Of a DNA stretch of 64,000 nt, positions 48,167 to 57,180 are shown in pieces. The stretch is from Methylobacterium bullatum (GTDB lineage Bacteria; Pseudomonadota; Alphaproteobacteria; Rhizobiales; Beijerinckiaceae), in NCBI GenBank assembly GCA_902712845.1, contig LR743504.1, positions 904,001-968,000 on the forward strand, written 5' to 3'. The position numbers and the translations under genes were made by a program. Under the pieces are notes generated by a model. The model searched no databases and was not told the DNA's origin. It worked only from the letters and a program-made list of their open reading frames with translations. How positions within the stretch are numbered: position 1 is the stretch's first letter; each line of letters starts with the position of its first letter.

Positions 48167-49441
48167 ATGCGAGCCTATGACGTGCCTTCCTCGTCCCCGG
48201 TCCGACGGCCGGAGGGCGGCTCCCCGCTCTCCGTCCGTCATGTCATCATCGAGAACAAGGAGGGATATCCCTCCTTCGCCAACGGTATTCATCAGAATAC
48301 CCGCTCCCTCGTCACCGAACAGACTTTGTCGGGGGAGGCGTCCCGCATCCTGTTCCTGTCGCGCGATCCGCACGGGATGACGGTGCCGGCGGGCATCCGG
48401 CTGGATCATGTCCCGCTGGACGGGCACAGGATCCTCGGCCGCACGGTCAGCCTGTCGCGCCGTTCCCGCGAGACCTTCCTCGACGGGGCCGACTCGCGGA
48501 CGATCTTCCACTTCCACGGTGCGCGCCAGCCGCTCCTGGTCTCGCTGACGCGGATGCTGCGCCGGCGCGGCATCCCCTACGTCATCAGCCTCCACGCCTG
48601 CTTCTCGCATTTCTACGACCGGGCCGGCCGATTGGTGAAGCCCTCGACGGCGCTCTACGTCCGGCTGCTGGAGCGACGGGTCCTGGAGGGCGCGCGCTTC
48701 GTCCACGTCATCACCGCCCTGGAACAGGCCGAACTCCGCCGCCTGGCGCCCAAGGCTCGGTCGGTTCTCGTGCCCCACGGGGTCTATTCGAGCGCGCTCG
48801 GCGGGCGTCCGGAACTCGTCGACAGGTCCGGCCCGGCCGGCGGATCGCCGGTCTTCGGCTTCTGCGGCCGGCTCGCGACGTTCCACAAGGGCCTCGACCT
48901 CCTGATCGAGGGGTTCGCCCTCTATCGGCGGCAGGGCGGCGCGGGGCGCCTCGTCGTCATGGGCCCCGGGGACGAGCGCGAGGAACTGATGGCAATGGCC
49001 CTCCGCCTCGGCATCGAGTCCGCCGTGACCTTCGAGGGGCCGCGCTATGGAGCCGACCGGGACGAGGTCGTCCGGGCCTGGGACTTCTTCGCCTTTCCCT
49101 CGCGCCTCGACCGCTGGCCGACGGCGGCCCTCGAAGCGCAGATCCTGGGCGTGCCGCTCCTCATCACCGCCGAGGCGGGGATGACCGAGGCGATGACGCG
49201 GCACGGCGCCGGCCTCCTCATCGAGGATCTGACGGCCGAGGCCGTGGCCCGGTCGCTCGCCCGGGCGTCTTCCCTCGATTCCGCGGAATGGCGGGCGATG
49301 TCGCGCGGCGCCCACCGGATGGGATGCTCGGCCGACTGGACCGTGGTCGCGGCACGCCTGCACGCCCTCTACCGAACCACACCGGTATCGCCGGCCCTCA
49401 ACGAACCCATGGAGGCAACGGATGGCAGTCCCGTTCTATAG
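48167..49441 (+). CDS. Glycosyltransferase family 4 protein
   Basis: A GT-B glycosyltransferase of the cytoplasmic membrane face. The N-terminal domain contains HVIIENKEGYPSFANGIHQN and IFHFHGARQPLL. The C-terminal nucleotide-sugar domain has FGFCGRLATFHKGLDLLIEG, VVMGPGDEREEL and the EX7E-like region SRLDRWPTAALEAQILGVPL. The ATG at 48167 has AGGAGG 6 bases upstream, which rules out the longer frame starting inside the hairpin. Its 3' end overlaps the aminotransferase gene by 20 bases, so the two are co-translated. Confidence 0.9.
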   Translation: MRAYDVPSSSPVRRPEGGSPLSVRHVIIENKEGYPSFANGIHQNTRSLVTEQTLSGEASRILFLSRDPHGMTVPAGIRLDHVPLDGHRILGRTVSLSRRSRETFLDGADSRTIFHFHGARQPLLVSLTRMLRRRGIPYVISLHACFSHFYDRAGRLVKPSTALYVRLLERRVLEGARFVHVITALEQAELRRLAPKARSVLVPHGVYSSALGGRPELVDRSGPAGGSPVFGFCGRLATFHKGLDLLIEGFALYRRQGGAGRLVVMGPGDEREELMAMALRLGIESAVTFEGPRYGADRDEVVRAWDFFAFPSRLDRWPTAALEAQILGVPLLITAEAGMTEAMTRHGAGLLIEDLTAEAVARSLARASSLDSAEWRAMSRGAHRMGCSADWTVVAARLHALYRTTPVSPALNEPMEATDGSPVL

Positions 49442-50579
49442 GCATGCGCTCTCACCCGATTACGCGGTGCGGGTCGCCTCGGTGCTGGGGAGCGCGTTCC
49501 TGACCACCGGCCCCGAGGGTGCGCGCGTGGAAGACCTGCTGCGGGATTTCTTCGCGGTGCCGCATGCCAAGCTCACCTCGAGCTGGACGCAAGGGGCGGT
49601 GGCGACCCTCCTCGCCCTGGGGATCGGCCCCGGCGACGAGGTCATCGTACCGGCCATGACCTTCGCGGCGACGGCCAACGTGGTGCGCCTTGTCGGCGCG
49701 ACGCCGGTCTTCGTGGACAGCGACCCCAACACGCTCCTCATCGATCTCGCTCTCGCGGCGGCGGCCGTGACGGAGCGGACGCGGGCGATCATCCCCGTCC
49801 ATCTCTACGGCCAGATGGTGGACATCCCGGCCCTGCGGGCGGCGATCCCGGCCTCGATCCGGATCATCGAGGACGCCGCCCATTGCTTCGAGGGCAGCCG
49901 GAACGGGCGCCGGCCGGGGCAGGACGGCGACGCGGCGATTTTCTCCTTCTACGCCACGAAGAACGTGACCTGCGGCGAGGGCGGCGCCGTCGTCACCCGC
50001 GATTCCAGCCTCGCCCGGATTCTGGTCCAGACGGTGCTGCACGGGATGTCCGCCGGCGCGGCCCAGCGCTTCCAGGGCGGCACCTACAACCATTGGGACA
50101 TCGACCGCCTCGGCACCAAGGCCAACCTGCCGGACCTGCTCGCCGTGCTGCTCGCGCCGCAGATCGAGCAGGTCGAGGTCCAGTGCGCCCGGCGCGAGGC
50201 CCTGAGCCGGCGCTACGAGAGCGCGCTCGCCGGCACCCCGTTCACCTGGCCGGCCCTAGAGCCGGGCGTGGTCTCGGCCCGGCACCTGTTCCCGATCCAC
50301 GTGCCCGACGGACGCCGCGACGACATGCTCCGGGCGCTGGGCGAGGCCCGCATCGGCACGACGGTGAATTACCGCAGCGTGCCCACCCTGACCCTCTACC
50401 GCGACGTGCCGGAAGCATCGTCCCTGCCCGTCGCCCGGGAATGGGGCGAGGGCACGCTCTCGCTGCCGCTCTTCCCGGATCTGCGCATCGACGAGCAGGA
50501 CGAGGTGATCGAGACCGTGCTGGCCCAGGCCTCCGCGTTCTGGCCGAAGCCCGCCCTGAGGACCGCGACCGGACGGTAA
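49422..50579 (+). CDS. DegT/DnrJ/EryC1/StrS-family aminotransferase (PLP)
   Basis: Predicted to aminate a keto-sugar nucleotide. Family landmarks: TSSWTQGAVATLLAL (cofactor phosphate binding), GDEVIVPAMTFAATANVV, IIEDAAHCFEG, and the PLP lysine in SFYATKNVTCGEGG. The 385-residue length is standard. The ATG at 49422 has GGAGG 6 bases upstream and overlaps the preceding glycosyltransferase gene by 20 bases. The polymer may therefore include an amino sugar. A half repeat and the AT-rich protease/cyclase island follow. Confidence 0.93.
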   Translation: MAVPFYRHALSPDYAVRVASVLGSAFLTTGPEGARVEDLLRDFFAVPHAKLTSSWTQGAVATLLALGIGPGDEVIVPAMTFAATANVVRLVGATPVFVDSDPNTLLIDLALAAAAVTERTRAIIPVHLYGQMVDIPALRAAIPASIRIIEDAAHCFEGSRNGRRPGQDGDAAIFSFYATKNVTCGEGGAVVTRDSSLARILVQTVLHGMSAGAAQRFQGGTYNHWDIDRLGTKANLPDLLAVLLAPQIEQVEVQCARREALSRRYESALAGTPFTWPALEPGVVSARHLFPIHVPDGRRDDMLRALGEARIGTTVNYRSVPTLTLYRDVPEASSLPVAREWGEGTLSLPLFPDLRIDEQDEVIETVLAQASAFWPKPALRTATGR

Positions 50580-50656
50580 ATAGAGGGACGATGACGGGAG
50601 CCTCGCTCCCGCATCGCCTCTGCCGAGCGCCGTTTTTCCCGTTCTTCCAAACCCTT

Positions 50657-50705
50657 ACCTCATACTGAGGCGCCGTGCAGCGGCCTTGAGGGTGGGCTCC
50701 AGGGA
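50657..50705. repeat. Left half only of the ~117-bp palindromic element
   Basis: ACCTCATACTGAGGCGCCGT through GGGCTCCAGGGA matches the left arm of the element described at 46334. The right arm is absent and AT-rich island sequence follows within about 30 bases. This may mark a truncation or insertion boundary. Confidence 0.65.
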
Positions 50706-50745
50706 ACATGCGGTGATTTCTAAAAACTGAAATGAGCAGAGCAGA

Positions 50746-51912
50746 TCAGCGTAGTTTTAAGGGGGCGGCCCCAGGCTCGTGAAATTTTTCTAGCAACCTC
50801 TGCGCGTCGGCTTCAATTGCAGCAAGAGATTCTGGATCCGGCTCAAGCAGTTCGCTAGTAGGCTCAGTCACCTCGTCGTTTCCGGCCTGATCTTCGACGG
50901 CTTGTCGCTGCTCCGTCTCCTTATGCTCTTCTAACCAATATTTTTTGAAGGCTTTATAATTTTCTGGTAGTCGACTATCCTCAAATTCCTCACCCTTCAT
51001 CGGAAGATAAGGTAAATCAATTCGCTCGTCCTTCATGAAAGCTTCGAGGAATGTGCGAAGAAGCTGCGGGGTTGCATCCTTCTCACCACTGATTGCCTGC
51101 TCAAAAGCCCGAACGTCTCTTCTATGCTGCCGACGCTCCGTATCAATCGATATGATGGGATACGGTCGGCCACCGATCACTCCTTTCAGACCTTCTCGGC
51201 CGGAGTATGTAAATGAGAATGTATAATCGCCCTGAGCGCAGATTCCAGAGAGTATATAAGCAGTTTCGATCGACATGGCCAGCTTATCGGGACCCGCGTG
51301 CTTTGAGACTCGAAAGCCGGTATCTATTTCTTTTCCCAAAAACTCAAAATTACTTGGCGTTCGGTCGCCTTCGAGCTCGATTTCCTCGTCGTCAAGAAGC
51401 TCCTTATCGCCCTCTTCAGGCAGAACATGCTTCATTGACACCGGAACAGTGATGTTGGGTGCAGGAAACGCCGCGATCCACGCCACACCTTTAACATCAA
51501 GCTCGATCTGTCCTTTTTCCAAATAATTAGAGTAATCTTTTAGTGATTTTGTAAAAGACCAAAGACAGCGACCGAGATGCTGCGCATGGTTTAATCTTAC
51601 ACAAAAAATTATCTCATCGCCGACAGTTTTCCATACTTGCGGACACAGCCCATCGCTAGCGTCCCCACTGATGGGCGCGCTATTGAAATCACGCTGTAGG
51701 CTCTTTGGAAATTCTCGATAAAAGTGCCTTGTCTCATCGACCCATCGTTGCCTTGCAGTCCCAAGGACTAAATCTTTGCCTTTGCCAGCTTTATACCCCG
51801 TCGATCCAACCAGATCGACCGATAGGAATAACCGAAGACGATAACCGGGACATATGGCGGACGACGACGCCTTGCGAGCATCAGAAATATTTGGCTCTGA
51901 CTGTAGCAGCAT
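50746..51912 (-). CDS. Class III nucleotidyl-cyclase-like protein, partner of an ImmA/IrrE protease
   Basis: The N-terminal domain has both metal-binding motifs of class III cyclases: LFLSVDLVGSTGY (first Asp) and, after about 75 residues, VWKTVGDEIIF (second Asp). A later segment, FEFLGKEIDTGFRVSKHA, matches the usual substrate or transition-state region. It is therefore a plausible active cyclase, comparable to Pycsar-type pyrimidine cyclases, but the nucleotide cannot be told. The C-terminal ~130 residues are hydrophilic and acidic, of unknown function; no membrane segment is seen. Its start overlaps the end of the protease gene by about 32 bases (ATG at 51912; GTG at 51918 is also possible). 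Base composition is clearly more AT-rich than flanking sugar genes, pointing to horizontal transfer. Confidence 0.75.
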   Translation of the reverse strand: MLLQSEPNISDARKASSSAICPGYRLRLFLSVDLVGSTGYKAGKGKDLVLGTARQRWVDETRHFYREFPKSLQRDFNSAPISGDASDGLCPQVWKTVGDEIIFCVRLNHAQHLGRCLWSFTKSLKDYSNYLEKGQIELDVKGVAWIAAFPAPNITVPVSMKHVLPEEGDKELLDDEEIELEGDRTPSNFEFLGKEIDTGFRVSKHAGPDKLAMSIETAYILSGICAQGDYTFSFTYSGREGLKGVIGGRPYPIISIDTERRQHRRDVRAFEQAISGEKDATPQLLRTFLEAFMKDERIDLPYLPMKGEEFEDSRLPENYKAFKKYWLEEHKETEQRQAVEDQAGNDEVTEPTSELLEPDPESLAAIEADAQRLLEKFHEPGAAPLKLR

Positions 51913-52408
51913 GAACACTTACACCGAAATCAGCCGCAACCAACACCATGTTTCGAGCATGGCGCTCTATTGAATTCTTAAAAGCCGCACTTGGCATAAG
52001 AAAAGCAGCAGCAAACCAATTCGCCTCCCACTCGGCTCTTCTTTGGATATTATCCGTATCATCAACCCACCTGGTCGCAACCATGACCTGACCCGGATAT
52101 TTGCTGCGTATGATTGGAAAATGCAGAAAATAGTGGCCGAGCTCATGGGCAATAGTAAACCTATCCCGCTCGGCAGACGCGAGACCTGAAATATAAATAG
52201 TAAACCGTCCTGTCGGATCTACTTTGATGGAGTCGGCGTTCTCTGTATCTGAAAAAATATCACGGGGCGCAACACGCCCGCCGATCTTGTCCAATAGGGG
52301 CTCTAAGGGATCCCCGGGCGCATAACCCAAGCCAAGCGCCATCTTTTCCGCGAAGGCGTGCACCTGCGGCTTGGAGTACATAGACGGAATTGGACTTTTG
52401 CGGTCCAC
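51881..52408 (-). CDS. ImmA/IrrE-family (M78) zinc metallopeptidase
   Basis: The zinc-binding motif HELGHYFLHFP is near residue 92 in the chosen numbering, with a downstream glutamate in EWEANWFAAAFLMPSAAF, the typical M78 pairing. Upstream, VHAFAEKMALGLGY and PLEPLLDKIGGRVAP match the family N-terminal region. Known relatives cleave repressors (ImmA) or DNA-damage regulators (IrrE). No helix-turn-helix domain is fused. I chose GTG at 52408 because GAGGT lies 6 bases upstream; TTG at 52474 or ATG at 52468 or 52381 are alternatives. It overlaps and precedes the cyclase-like gene, forming a two-gene unit. Confidence 0.85.
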   Translation of the reverse strand: MDRKSPIPSMYSKPQVHAFAEKMALGLGYAPGDPLEPLLDKIGGRVAPRDIFSDTENADSIKVDPTGRFTIYISGLASAERDRFTIAHELGHYFLHFPIIRSKYPGQVMVATRWVDDTDNIQRRAEWEANWFAAAFLMPSAAFKNSIERHARNMVLVAADFGVSVHAATVRAKYF

Positions 52409-52832
52409 TTTAACACCTCTACCTCGCTTATCGACCGAAACTCCATATTGTCCATCGGAACATAACATGAACAATGAGGGTTTGCACTAAGGAGTTTCTC
52501 CTTCGGTGCCGATGCGCACAATCCAACTTGAGGCACCAACTCATCAAGGGCGCTCCTGTCCCTTTTATTCCGACAGCGGCCAGCGATTTGCGCAAGTGGG
52601 ATCGCGCGGGAATTGGTGTTCTTTGTTCCGAAAACATCCATCTCCGCGTTGCCGGTAGCAACGCTTCCCAGCAGGGGCCTTTTCCAACTCCCATGGAGCT
52701 CTGGAAGCCGCAATATCTGAGCTTCTTAATGGAAACTCTAACGGAGATCGCATTCTGCAACCTCGCGAGCCCCTCAGTTGGCCCGCAAGGTTTATATAAA
52801 TCGACGACTCAAGCTAGCTTGGCGAGGCTAAC
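52409..52832. other. Intergenic upstream of the protease/cyclase pair, no confident gene
   Basis: Overlapping short frames on both strands exist, but none shows a recognisable domain or good ribosome binding site. It may contain the island promoter and possibly gene debris from insertion. Confidence 0.4.
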
Positions 52833-54224
52833 TCACCCCGCCGCAACTGCGAGTTCCGGCAGGACGGCGCCCTGCGGCTGCGTCAGGTCGATCCGGGGCG
52901 CCGGGCGCTCCGCCGTGACGCTGCGCCGGCCGATGCCCACATGGCGGAAGCCCGCCTCCGTGGCTTCCGCCACCGGGATGATGTTGCGGTAATCGACGAG
53001 GACCGACCCCGCCATGCGGGCCCGGAGACGGGCGAGGTCGAGGGTGCGGAACACGCTCCATTCCGTCACGATCGCGACGGCATGGGCGCCGGCCACGCAG
53101 GAATAGGGGTCGGTGGCGTAGGCGATGTCGGGCATGAGCGCCCTCGCCTGGTCCATCCCCTGGGGGTCATAGGCCCGCACCTCGGCGCCCTCGTCCTGGA
53201 GGGCGGTGATGATCGAGGTGGCCGGCGCCTCGCGGGTGTCGTCGGTATTCGCCTTGAAGGTGAGGCCGAGCACCGCGATGGTCAGCCCCCTGACGGAGCC
53301 GCCGCAGGCCTTGATGAGCCGCCGCGCCATCGATCGCTTGCGCTGCTCGTTGGCGGCCGCCACCGTCTCGATGATCCGGGAAGGAACGCCGTAATCCTGC
53401 GCCGACTTGATCAGCGCCTGAATGTCCTTGGGAAAGCACGAGCCGCCGAAGCCGGGACCCGGCTGGAGGAACTGCGCGCCGATCCGCCGGTCGAGGCCGA
53501 TCCCGTAGGCGACCCCCGCCACATCGGCGTCCGCCCGCTCGCAGAGGTCGGCCATCTCGTTGACGAAGCCGATCTTCATGGCGAGGAAGGCGTTGGCCGC
53601 ATATTTCACCAGTTCGGCGGTGCGCCGGGTGGTGAAGAACAGCGGCACCGCGGCCTCCGCCAGGGGCCGGTAGAGGTTGGTCATGATCGCCCGCGCCCGC
53701 TCGTCCTGGGTGCCGATGACGATCCGGTCGGGATGCTGGAAATCCGCGATGGCCGCGCCCTCGCGCAGGAATTCCGGGTTCGAGACGACGGCGAAGGCCC
53801 CCTGCGGCTGGACGGAGCGCATGATGTGCTCGACCCGGTCCCCCGTCCCCACCGGGACGGTCGATTTCGTCACCACCACGGTATAGCCCTGGATCGCTTG
53901 CGCGATGTCGCGGGCGCAGGCGAAGACATGGGCGAGGTCGGCATGGCCGTCCCCGCGCCGGGCGGGCGTGCCGACGGCGATGAACACCACCTCCGCGTCG
54001 CGGACCGCCGCCGCGAGATCGGTGCCGAATGTCAGGCGCCCGGCCGCGACGTTGCCGGCGACAAGGGCATCGAGATGCGGCTCGTAGATCGGCATCCGGC
54101 CCGCGCACAGGGCGGCGATCCGCTGAGGGTCCTTGTCCACGCAATGCACATGGTGCCCGAATTGGGCAAAGCACGCCCCGGATACGAGCCCGACATATCC
54201 GACGCCGATGACCGCCACCCGCAT
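52833..54224 (-). CDS. UDP-glucose 6-dehydrogenase (UDP-Glc/GDP-Man dehydrogenase family)
   Basis: Oxidises UDP-glucose to UDP-glucuronate with two NAD. The N-terminal Rossmann motif is VIGVGYVGLVSGACFAQFGH. The catalytic Cys lies in GPGFGGSCFPKDIQAL, and the central domain has YAANAFLAMKIGFVNEMADL. A C-terminal NAD-like domain follows (LGLTFKANTDDTREAP). The 463-residue length fits. The ATG at 54224 has GGAGG 5 bases upstream. The product feeds the UDP-xylose synthase at 10.5 kb. It runs opposite to the flanking sugar genes and follows the inserted island. Confidence 0.95.
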   Translation of the reverse strand: MRVAVIGVGYVGLVSGACFAQFGHHVHCVDKDPQRIAALCAGRMPIYEPHLDALVAGNVAAGRLTFGTDLAAAVRDAEVVFIAVGTPARRGDGHADLAHVFACARDIAQAIQGYTVVVTKSTVPVGTGDRVEHIMRSVQPQGAFAVVSNPEFLREGAAIADFQHPDRIVIGTQDERARAIMTNLYRPLAEAAVPLFFTTRRTAELVKYAANAFLAMKIGFVNEMADLCERADADVAGVAYGIGLDRRIGAQFLQPGPGFGGSCFPKDIQALIKSAQDYGVPSRIIETVAAANEQRKRSMARRLIKACGGSVRGLTIAVLGLTFKANTDDTREAPATSIITALQDEGAEVRAYDPQGMDQARALMPDIAYATDPYSCVAGAHAVAIVTEWSVFRTLDLARLRARMAGSVLVDYRNIIPVAEATEAGFRHVGIGRRSVTAERPAPRIDLTQPQGAVLPELAVAAG

Positions 54225-54869
54225 TCCAGCCTCCATGGATCGTTCAGATGAGCGAAGGCGGTCGCTTGTGTCGAACAGCAACCTCCGCAAGCGACAACCT
54301 TAAAATATCATCCTGCCCCAGAGAACATCTCTTCCGAGTGGGCGGAAACTAGTCCGAAAGCTACCCGCACGACGCCACTTCTTCGCGTCGAACAGTCGAT
54401 CCGATATTTCGTCATCCCGATTCGGTGGCCTGACAGGGTCCGCGCGGGACGAGATTCAGGACCTCGTCGAGTTGCTGTTCCAAGGCACGACCTCATCCTG
54501 AGGTGCCGCGCAGCGGCCTCGAGGGAGCCCTCCAGGGATCGCAGTGGTCTCTGGAAACCTCCTTCGAGGCCTTCGCTACGCTCCGGCACCTCAGGATGAG
54601 GTGGTCGGCTTGGATGACCTGCTCTGACAGATGACAGATGACCGACTTCGGCATGAGCATCCGGAGGATGGCGGAGGCCGTGGGCTCACATTTGCCCGGC
54701 ACCTATGACCGCGATGTCGGCATCGCCCCCGCCAAGTCGCCCCGTGCGGCGCAAGGGTACTATACGCGGCACCATGAGCGCGTTCGATCTAACTCTCAAG
54801 GTTCCTACCAATACAGTCGACGTTCATGCAGTCCTTCTGGCGGCACGCATTGAATAAGGACGGTCTGTC
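54225..54869. promoter_or_regulatory. Divergent intergenic region between the UDP-glucose dehydrogenase and GME-like genes, containing a repeat
   Basis: This 645-base gap contains one copy of the palindromic element (54490-54605). The rest has only improbable short frames and should include divergent promoters. Confidence 0.4.
54490..54605. repeat. ~117-bp palindromic repeat element, full copy
   Basis: Same family as 46334: begins ACCTCATCCTGAGGTGCCGC and ends GCACCTCAGGATGAGGTGGT, with the GGCCTCGAGGGAG / CTCCTTCGAGGCC inner arms. It is preceded by TTCCAAGGCACG, like other copies. Confidence 0.85.
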
Positions 54870-55859
54870 ATGAAGAAAAAGATACTTGTGACCGGGGCCG
54901 GTGGGTTCATCGGGCACCATCTCGTGAAAAGCCTCGTCAGCCAGGGCCATTGGGTCCGCGGGGCCGACATCAAGCTTCCGCAATACGAAGCCTCGGCCGC
55001 GCAGGATTTCCTCCAGGTCGATCTGCGCATGCGTGACAATTGCGCCATCGCCGTCAAGGACATGGACGAGGTCTATCACCTGGCGGCCGACATGGGCGGC
55101 ATCGGTTTCATCAGCGGCTCGCATGCCGAGATCACCCTCAACAACACCCTGATCAGCGCGCATATGGTCGAGGCCGTGCGCTACAGCGGCCTGGAGAGGT
55201 TCCTCTTCTCCTCCTCGGCCTGCGTCTATCCCCAGCACCTCCAGCTCTCGCCCGACGTCACCCCCCTCGCCGAGGACGTCGCCTGGCCGGCCCAGCCGGA
55301 GGAAGGCTACGGGCTCGAGAAGATCTACATGGAGAAACTCTGCCAATACATGACCGAGGATTGGAAGATCCCGACCCGGTCGGTGCGGTTCCACAACGTC
55401 TACGGTCCCCTCGGCACCTATGACGGCGGCCGGGAGAAGGCGCCCGCCGCGATCTCGCGCAAGGTGGTGCTCTGCCCCGACGGCGGCGAGATCGAGGTCT
55501 GGGGCGACGGTCTGCAGACCCGCTCCTTCATGTATATCGACGATTGCGTCGAGGGCCTGTGCCGGCTGATGGCGGAGGATTACTGCGCCCCGATCAATCT
55601 CGGCACCGACGAGATGATCACCATCAACGACCTCGTGGACATCGCGGCCGAGATCGCGGGCAAGACGATCACGAAGCGCCACGACCTGACGAAGCCCCAG
55701 GGCGTCCGCGGGCGCAACAGCGACAACAGCCTGATCCGCAAGGTCCTCAAGTGGGAACCCACGATCATGATCCGCGAGGGGCTCGTGCCGACCTATCGCT
55801 GGATCGAGGAAGAGATCGCCCAGGCCCATCCGGTCCGGCATTCCGTCGCGGCCGAATGA
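54870..55859 (+). CDS. GDP-mannose 3,5-epimerase-like extended SDR
   Basis: The sequence strongly resembles GDP-mannose 3,5-epimerases: Rossmann motif GAGGFIGHHL, LAADMGGIGFISGSHAEI, FSSSACVYPQ, the YGLEK catalytic pair, NVYGPLGTYDGGREKAPAAI, and a C-terminal RNSDNSLIRKVLKWEP. It would produce GDP-L-galactose and/or GDP-L-gulose for the polysaccharide. Substrate identity is inferred from these motifs; another NDP-sugar epimerase is possible. The ATG at 54870 has AAGGA 9-12 bases upstream. A glycosyltransferase follows after 115 bases. Confidence 0.87.
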   Translation: MKKKILVTGAGGFIGHHLVKSLVSQGHWVRGADIKLPQYEASAAQDFLQVDLRMRDNCAIAVKDMDEVYHLAADMGGIGFISGSHAEITLNNTLISAHMVEAVRYSGLERFLFSSSACVYPQHLQLSPDVTPLAEDVAWPAQPEEGYGLEKIYMEKLCQYMTEDWKIPTRSVRFHNVYGPLGTYDGGREKAPAAISRKVVLCPDGGEIEVWGDGLQTRSFMYIDDCVEGLCRLMAEDYCAPINLGTDEMITINDLVDIAAEIAGKTITKRHDLTKPQGVRGRNSDNSLIRKVLKWEPTIMIREGLVPTYRWIEEEIAQAHPVRHSVAAE

Positions 55860-55974
55860 CCCCGCGCCCGGCGCCGCATCCGATTCGACAGGCACGGATG
55901 CGGCGCCGAAGTATTCGGCGACGGCCTCGCGACGAAGATGCAGCAGCCACAGCAACGACCGTGAGGCGACCCGG

Positions 55975-57150
55975 ATGTCGAAGCGCATATTGATCGTCCA
56001 CAACGAGTACCAGTTCCACGGCGGCGAGGATTCCGTCGTCGCCCAGGAGATCGGCGCCCTCGAACGGGCCGGCTGCGACGTCCGGCTCTTCACCTTGAGC
56101 AACACATCCATCGTCACGCCGATCGACCGCCTGCGCGCGGCGTTCCAGTCGGTGAATTCGCCGAAGAACATCGGCCTCGTCCTGAAGGAGGTCGACGGTT
56201 TCCGGCCGGACGTGCTCCACGTGCACAATTACTTCCCGCTGATCTCGCCGATGGTGCATGTGGCCGTGCGCAAGACGGGAACACCGACGATCCAGACGCT
56301 GCACAATTACCGGATCATCTGCGCCAACGCGATGCTGACGCGGAACGGCGCGCCCTGCGAGGTCTGCGTCGGCGGCTCCGCCTACAATGCGGTGCTGCAC
56401 CGGTGCTACCGGGATTCCCGGCTCGGATCGCTGGCGGTGGCGCGATCGATCCAGCATCACAAGCAGATCGGCACCTGGGCGAACCATGTGGATCGCTTCG
56501 TCGCGCTCACCGAATTCGAACGCGGCCGGTTCATCGCGGCCGGCCTGCCCGGCGGACGCATCGCCGTAAAGGCGAACGGGCTCGCCGATCCCGGCCCGGT
56601 CCGGGAGGGCGAGCGGGAAGGATTGCTGTTCGTGGGGCGCCTCACCAGCGAGAAGGGCATCGAGACCCTGATCGCCGCAGCCAGGATCGCCGGCCGCAGG
56701 GTCACGGTCGTCGGCACCGGGCCGCTGGCGGACAAGGTCGCCGCCTCGCCCGATCTCGACTACCGGGGCCAGGTCACCCCCGCGCAGGTGCGCGCCGCGA
56801 TGAGGGAGGCACGCGCCCTCCTCGTCCCCTCGCTCTGGTACGAGGGCTTGCCGATGGTGGTGGTCGAAGCCTTCGCCCTGGGCCTGCCGGTGATCGCCTC
56901 ACGGATCGGCTCTCTCGCCGAGATCGTCTCGGACGACGTGACCGGCCTGCATGCCGCCCCGGGCGACGCCGCCGACCTCGCCCGCGCCATGACGCGGATC
57001 CTCACCGATCGCGCGGCGGCCGAGCGCATGAGCCGGGCGGCGCGGTCGAAATACGAATCGTGCTGGAGCGAGACCGTCACCACGAACCAGCTCCTGGGGA
57101 TCTACGCCGAGGCGATGGACTCGCACCGGACGATGCCGATCGCGGTCTAG
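55975..57150 (+). CDS. Glycosyltransferase family 4 protein
   Basis: A GT-B enzyme. The N-terminal domain starts RILIVHNEYQFHGGEDSVVA and includes VLHVHNYFPLISP. A cysteine-containing segment APCEVCVGGSAYNAVLHRCY is characteristic of one GT4 subgroup. The C-terminal donor domain has LLFVGRLTSEKGIETLI and PSLWYEGLPMVVVEAFALGL, with the EX7E motif. The start has GAGG 8 bases upstream. It lies downstream of the epimerase-like gene and upstream of a repeat and the polymerase/ligase gene. Confidence 0.92.
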   Translation: MSKRILIVHNEYQFHGGEDSVVAQEIGALERAGCDVRLFTLSNTSIVTPIDRLRAAFQSVNSPKNIGLVLKEVDGFRPDVLHVHNYFPLISPMVHVAVRKTGTPTIQTLHNYRIICANAMLTRNGAPCEVCVGGSAYNAVLHRCYRDSRLGSLAVARSIQHHKQIGTWANHVDRFVALTEFERGRFIAAGLPGGRIAVKANGLADPGPVREGEREGLLFVGRLTSEKGIETLIAAARIAGRRVTVVGTGPLADKVAASPDLDYRGQVTPAQVRAAMREARALLVPSLWYEGLPMVVVEAFALGLPVIASRIGSLAEIVSDDVTGLHAAPGDAADLARAMTRILTDRAAAERMSRAARSKYESCWSETVTTNQLLGIYAEAMDSHRTMPIAV

Positions 57151-57180
57151 GAGGCTCTTTGAACCGTTTTCCAAGGCTCG

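Noticed and set aside
50746..51912. Reading the cyclase-like gene as a GGDEF diguanylate cyclase
   Set aside because: No GGDEF signature; the motif pair DLVGST and KTVGDE is that of class III cyclases.
52474..52992. 172-codon plus-strand frame upstream of the protease gene
   Set aside because: Runs into antisense of the UDP-glucose dehydrogenase gene, with no domain and no good start signal.
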